NCBI GenBank assembly: GCA_031279575.1 | Contig: JAITIG010000015.1 | Coordinates: 1-6,036, forward strand | Direction: 5' to 3' | Length of the DNA stretch: 6,036 nucleotides | Source: Bifidobacteriaceae bacterium | GTDB lineage: Bacteria; Actinomycetota; Actinomycetes; Actinomycetales; WQXJ01 | Part shown: piece after piece, positions 5,399-6,036 of the stretch | Layout of the letters: each line of letters starts with the position of its first letter | Position numbering within the stretch: position 1 is the first letter of the stretch | Made by a program: the position numbers and the translations under genes | Notes under the pieces: model-generated | The model's input: only the letters and a program-made list of their open reading frames with translations | Databases searched by the model: none | Told to the model about the DNA's origin: nothing

Positions 5399-5508
5399 AT
5401 CGTTGATTCCGGGGGGTGTGTTCGGCGCGCCGGCGTGGTTTCTTGGGGCGGGGCGCCCAGTGTCGGTGCTGATCAAAGGCCACTTCCCCGACCTGAAAGG
5501 CCAGTTCA
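5399..5508. other. Spacer between the metallopeptidase-family gene and the transposase remnant
   Basis: No gene or clear terminator is seen. A 12-mer AAAGGCCACTTC at 5475-5486 recurs as AAAGGCCAGTTC at 5496-5507, just before the transposase start. The second copy includes the AAAGG that serves as ribosome binding site. An insertion-sequence left end may lie here, but I could not identify a terminal inverted repeat. Confidence 0.4.
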
Positions 5509-5703
5509 ATGGACACCGACCTGGACACCCTCGCCACCACACTCCACGTCACAATCGACGATCTGTTGAAAGACCACCCCGAATGGGCGCCGCCCAGGCC
5601 CGCCGAGGGGTTCGCCCCGAAGACCACCGACTCTGAGTTGATCACCGTGGCGGTGCTAGGCACGCGGCATCGGGCAACGCCGGCTTGGGAGTGGTCAAAT
5701 TGA
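5509..5703 (+). pseudogene. Truncated DDE-type transposase (N-terminal fragment)
   Basis: 64 codons. MDTDLDTLATTLHVTIDDLL followed by KDHPEWAP and APKTTDSELITVAVL resembles the N-terminus of a transposase family widespread in actinobacteria (MDTDLDTLxTALYVxxDDLL ... DAELVTLAVMQALLG). I recall these as IS982- or IS4-like; the family assignment is from memory. The match stops around codon 50. The remaining residues (GTRHRATPAWEWSN) are unrelated and end at a TGA supplied by the palindrome at 5689-5709. Full-length relatives are several times longer and carry DDE catalytic residues, all missing here. An AAAGG 8 nt before the ATG suggests the original start is preserved. It converges with the fragment at the right edge. 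Confidence 0.68.
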
Positions 5704-5748
5704 CCACTCAACGCGGTTTTGGCCCTCGAGTGGTCAATTTGACCACTC
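5689..5748. repeat. Palindrome pair, copy 1
   Basis: Two 21-nt perfect palindromes lie at 5689-5709 and 5728-5748. Each has the 10-bp arm GAGTGGTCAA, a single central base (A in the first, T in the second), and the complementary arm. The second is thus the exact reverse complement of the first. They are separated by an 18-nt spacer (AACGCGGTTTTGGCCCTC). This resembles a BIME/REP-type composite. Each palindrome can form its own hairpin, or the two can pair with each other. No T-run follows either one. Confidence 0.88.
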
Positions 5749-5806
5749 GCGCCGGGCCGCGCCCTGACGGCCCCAAACCAGCGCGGCGGCCTGACCTGGC
5801 CAAACA

Positions 5807-5846
5807 CGAAAACCCGGCCCGGCGGCGCCGGGCGGGGCCGGTTTCG
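5807..5846. repeat. Imperfect 40-nt inverted repeat between the palindrome pairs
   Basis: CGAAA at 5807-5811 pairs with TTTCG at 5842-5846. The stem continues through CC/GG and GGCCC/GGGCC with two single-base bulges (5812 and 5815), leaving a GC-only loop. It directly abuts the second palindrome pair, which starts at 5847. It could extend the secondary structure of the element. Confidence 0.5.
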
Positions 5847-5906
5847 GAGTGGTCAAATTGCCCACTCAACGCGGTTTTGGCCCTTGAGTGGTCAATTTGA
5901 CCACCG
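5847..5906. repeat. Palindrome pair, copy 2
   Basis: This repeats 5689-5748 at an offset of exactly 158 bp. Over the 58 nt compared (5689-5746 against 5847-5904) I count two differences: A5703 to C5861, which breaks one base pair of the first palindrome, and C5727 to T5885 in the spacer. The last palindrome (5886-5906) loses its outermost two pairs, ending CCACCG instead of CCACTC. The conservation of spacer as well as arms shows the pair, not the single palindrome, is the repeated unit. Confidence 0.86.
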
Positions 5907-6036
5907 GCTGTTGGTGGCCACTGGGACTTCCCTGCCGGGCGCGGGCCACCCGAGGGGTTTGACGCCTTTTCCGCCGGTGGCTTCGGTGAGGCGGTGGGAG
6001 TCGCCTTCAGCGATGACGACGTGGGCGTGGCGCAGG
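5892..6036 (-). CDS. C-terminal fragment, possibly an IS21-type helper ATPase (IstB-like); runs off right edge
   Basis: 47 codons are visible, entering from the right edge (frame begins at 6035) and ending at TGA 5894-5892. The sequence LRHAHVVIAEGDSHRLTEAT, followed by GGKGVKPL, resembles the C-terminal end of IstB-like ATPases (pattern DRxxHxAHVVxxxGDSYRL). No Walker motif is in view because the rest lies outside the window, so the family call is tentative. The last residues (RWSN) and the stop come from the palindrome at 5886-5906. Whether the gene is intact upstream cannot be judged. It converges on the transposase remnant across the palindrome cluster. Confidence 0.42.
   Translation of the reverse strand, partial: LRHAHVVIAEGDSHRLTEATGGKGVKPLGWPAPGREVPVATNSRWSN

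Noticed and set aside
4649..5542. 297-codon minus-strand frame opposite the metallopeptidase-family gene
   Set aside because: Composition is Pro/Ala/Arg/Gly low complexity across the repeat block, with no recognisable domain and no ribosome binding site. It overlaps the better-supported gene.
5689..5709. FadR/GntR-type operator
   Set aside because: The TGGTC...GACCA half-sites look similar, but the half-sites are farther apart than in the TGGTCNGACCA pattern, and the site lies between gene fragments rather than upstream of a promoter.
5685..5900. 71-codon plus-strand frame over the palindrome cluster
   Set aside because: It is made entirely of repeat sequence, with a start inside the transposase remnant and a stop supplied by a palindrome.
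5689..5906. CRISPR array
   Set aside because: There are only four repeats with two alternating spacings (18 nt and 98 nt). The spacer inside each pair is itself conserved, and repeats alternate as reverse complements.

Overview
The window is very GC-rich DNA from a member of the Actinomycetota. The evidence is GC-saturated codon third positions, the actinobacteria-restricted DUF3499 family, and the gene neighbourhood DUF3499 / manB / Trm112-like / ahcY with a divergent metallopeptidase-family gene. That order resembles the one I recall from Streptomyces and relatives. I cannot name a genus.

Layout. (1) 1-695, minus strand: the N-terminal part of a protein-kinase-fold protein that runs off the left edge. 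It has lost the HRD catalytic Asp and much of the DFG motif, so it reads as a pseudokinase. An uncharged Ala/Gly-rich stretch precedes the kinase fold. (2) 696-1010: non-coding, with two DnaA-box-like 9-mers in an A/T-richer pocket and short tandem repeats. (3) 1011-4119, minus strand: a tightly coupled run manB -> Trm112-like -> ahcY, read from right to left, with TGATG and ATGA stop/start overlaps. (4) 4283-4639, minus strand: DUF3499 upstream of manB, separated from it by a 12-bp minisatellite. (5) 4640-4924: a divergent intergenic region with a 55-bp tandem duplication, bounded on each side by a TANNNT -10 box exactly 6 nt from a GTG. This suggests both genes are transcribed as leaderless mRNAs. 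(6) 4925-5398, plus strand: a metallopeptidase-family protein whose HExxH motif is degenerate. (7) 5399-6036: an insertion-sequence graveyard. It holds a truncated transposase N-terminus (+) and, converging on it, the C-terminus of a probable IS21-type helper ATPase (-). Between them lie four copies of a 21-nt palindrome, arranged as two nearly identical pairs 158 bp apart.

How the genes fit together. ManB interconverts hexose 6- and 1-phosphates for GDP-mannose or glucan precursor supply. AhcY removes S-adenosylhomocysteine left by methyltransferases. Trm112-like zinc proteins are, in other organisms, small partners of methyltransferases, so its position directly before ahcY is suggestive but unproven. 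The SIS-domain and manA genes that I recall between the Trm112-like gene and ahcY in Streptomyces are absent here.

The most unusual items are the palindrome-pair element that supplies stop codons to both flanking gene fragments, the degraded kinase, the AhcY insertion next to the catalytic Asp, and the DnaA-box pair. Minisatellite-like expansions recur in four places, both coding and non-coding. I did not find a clear-cut new multi-gene system.
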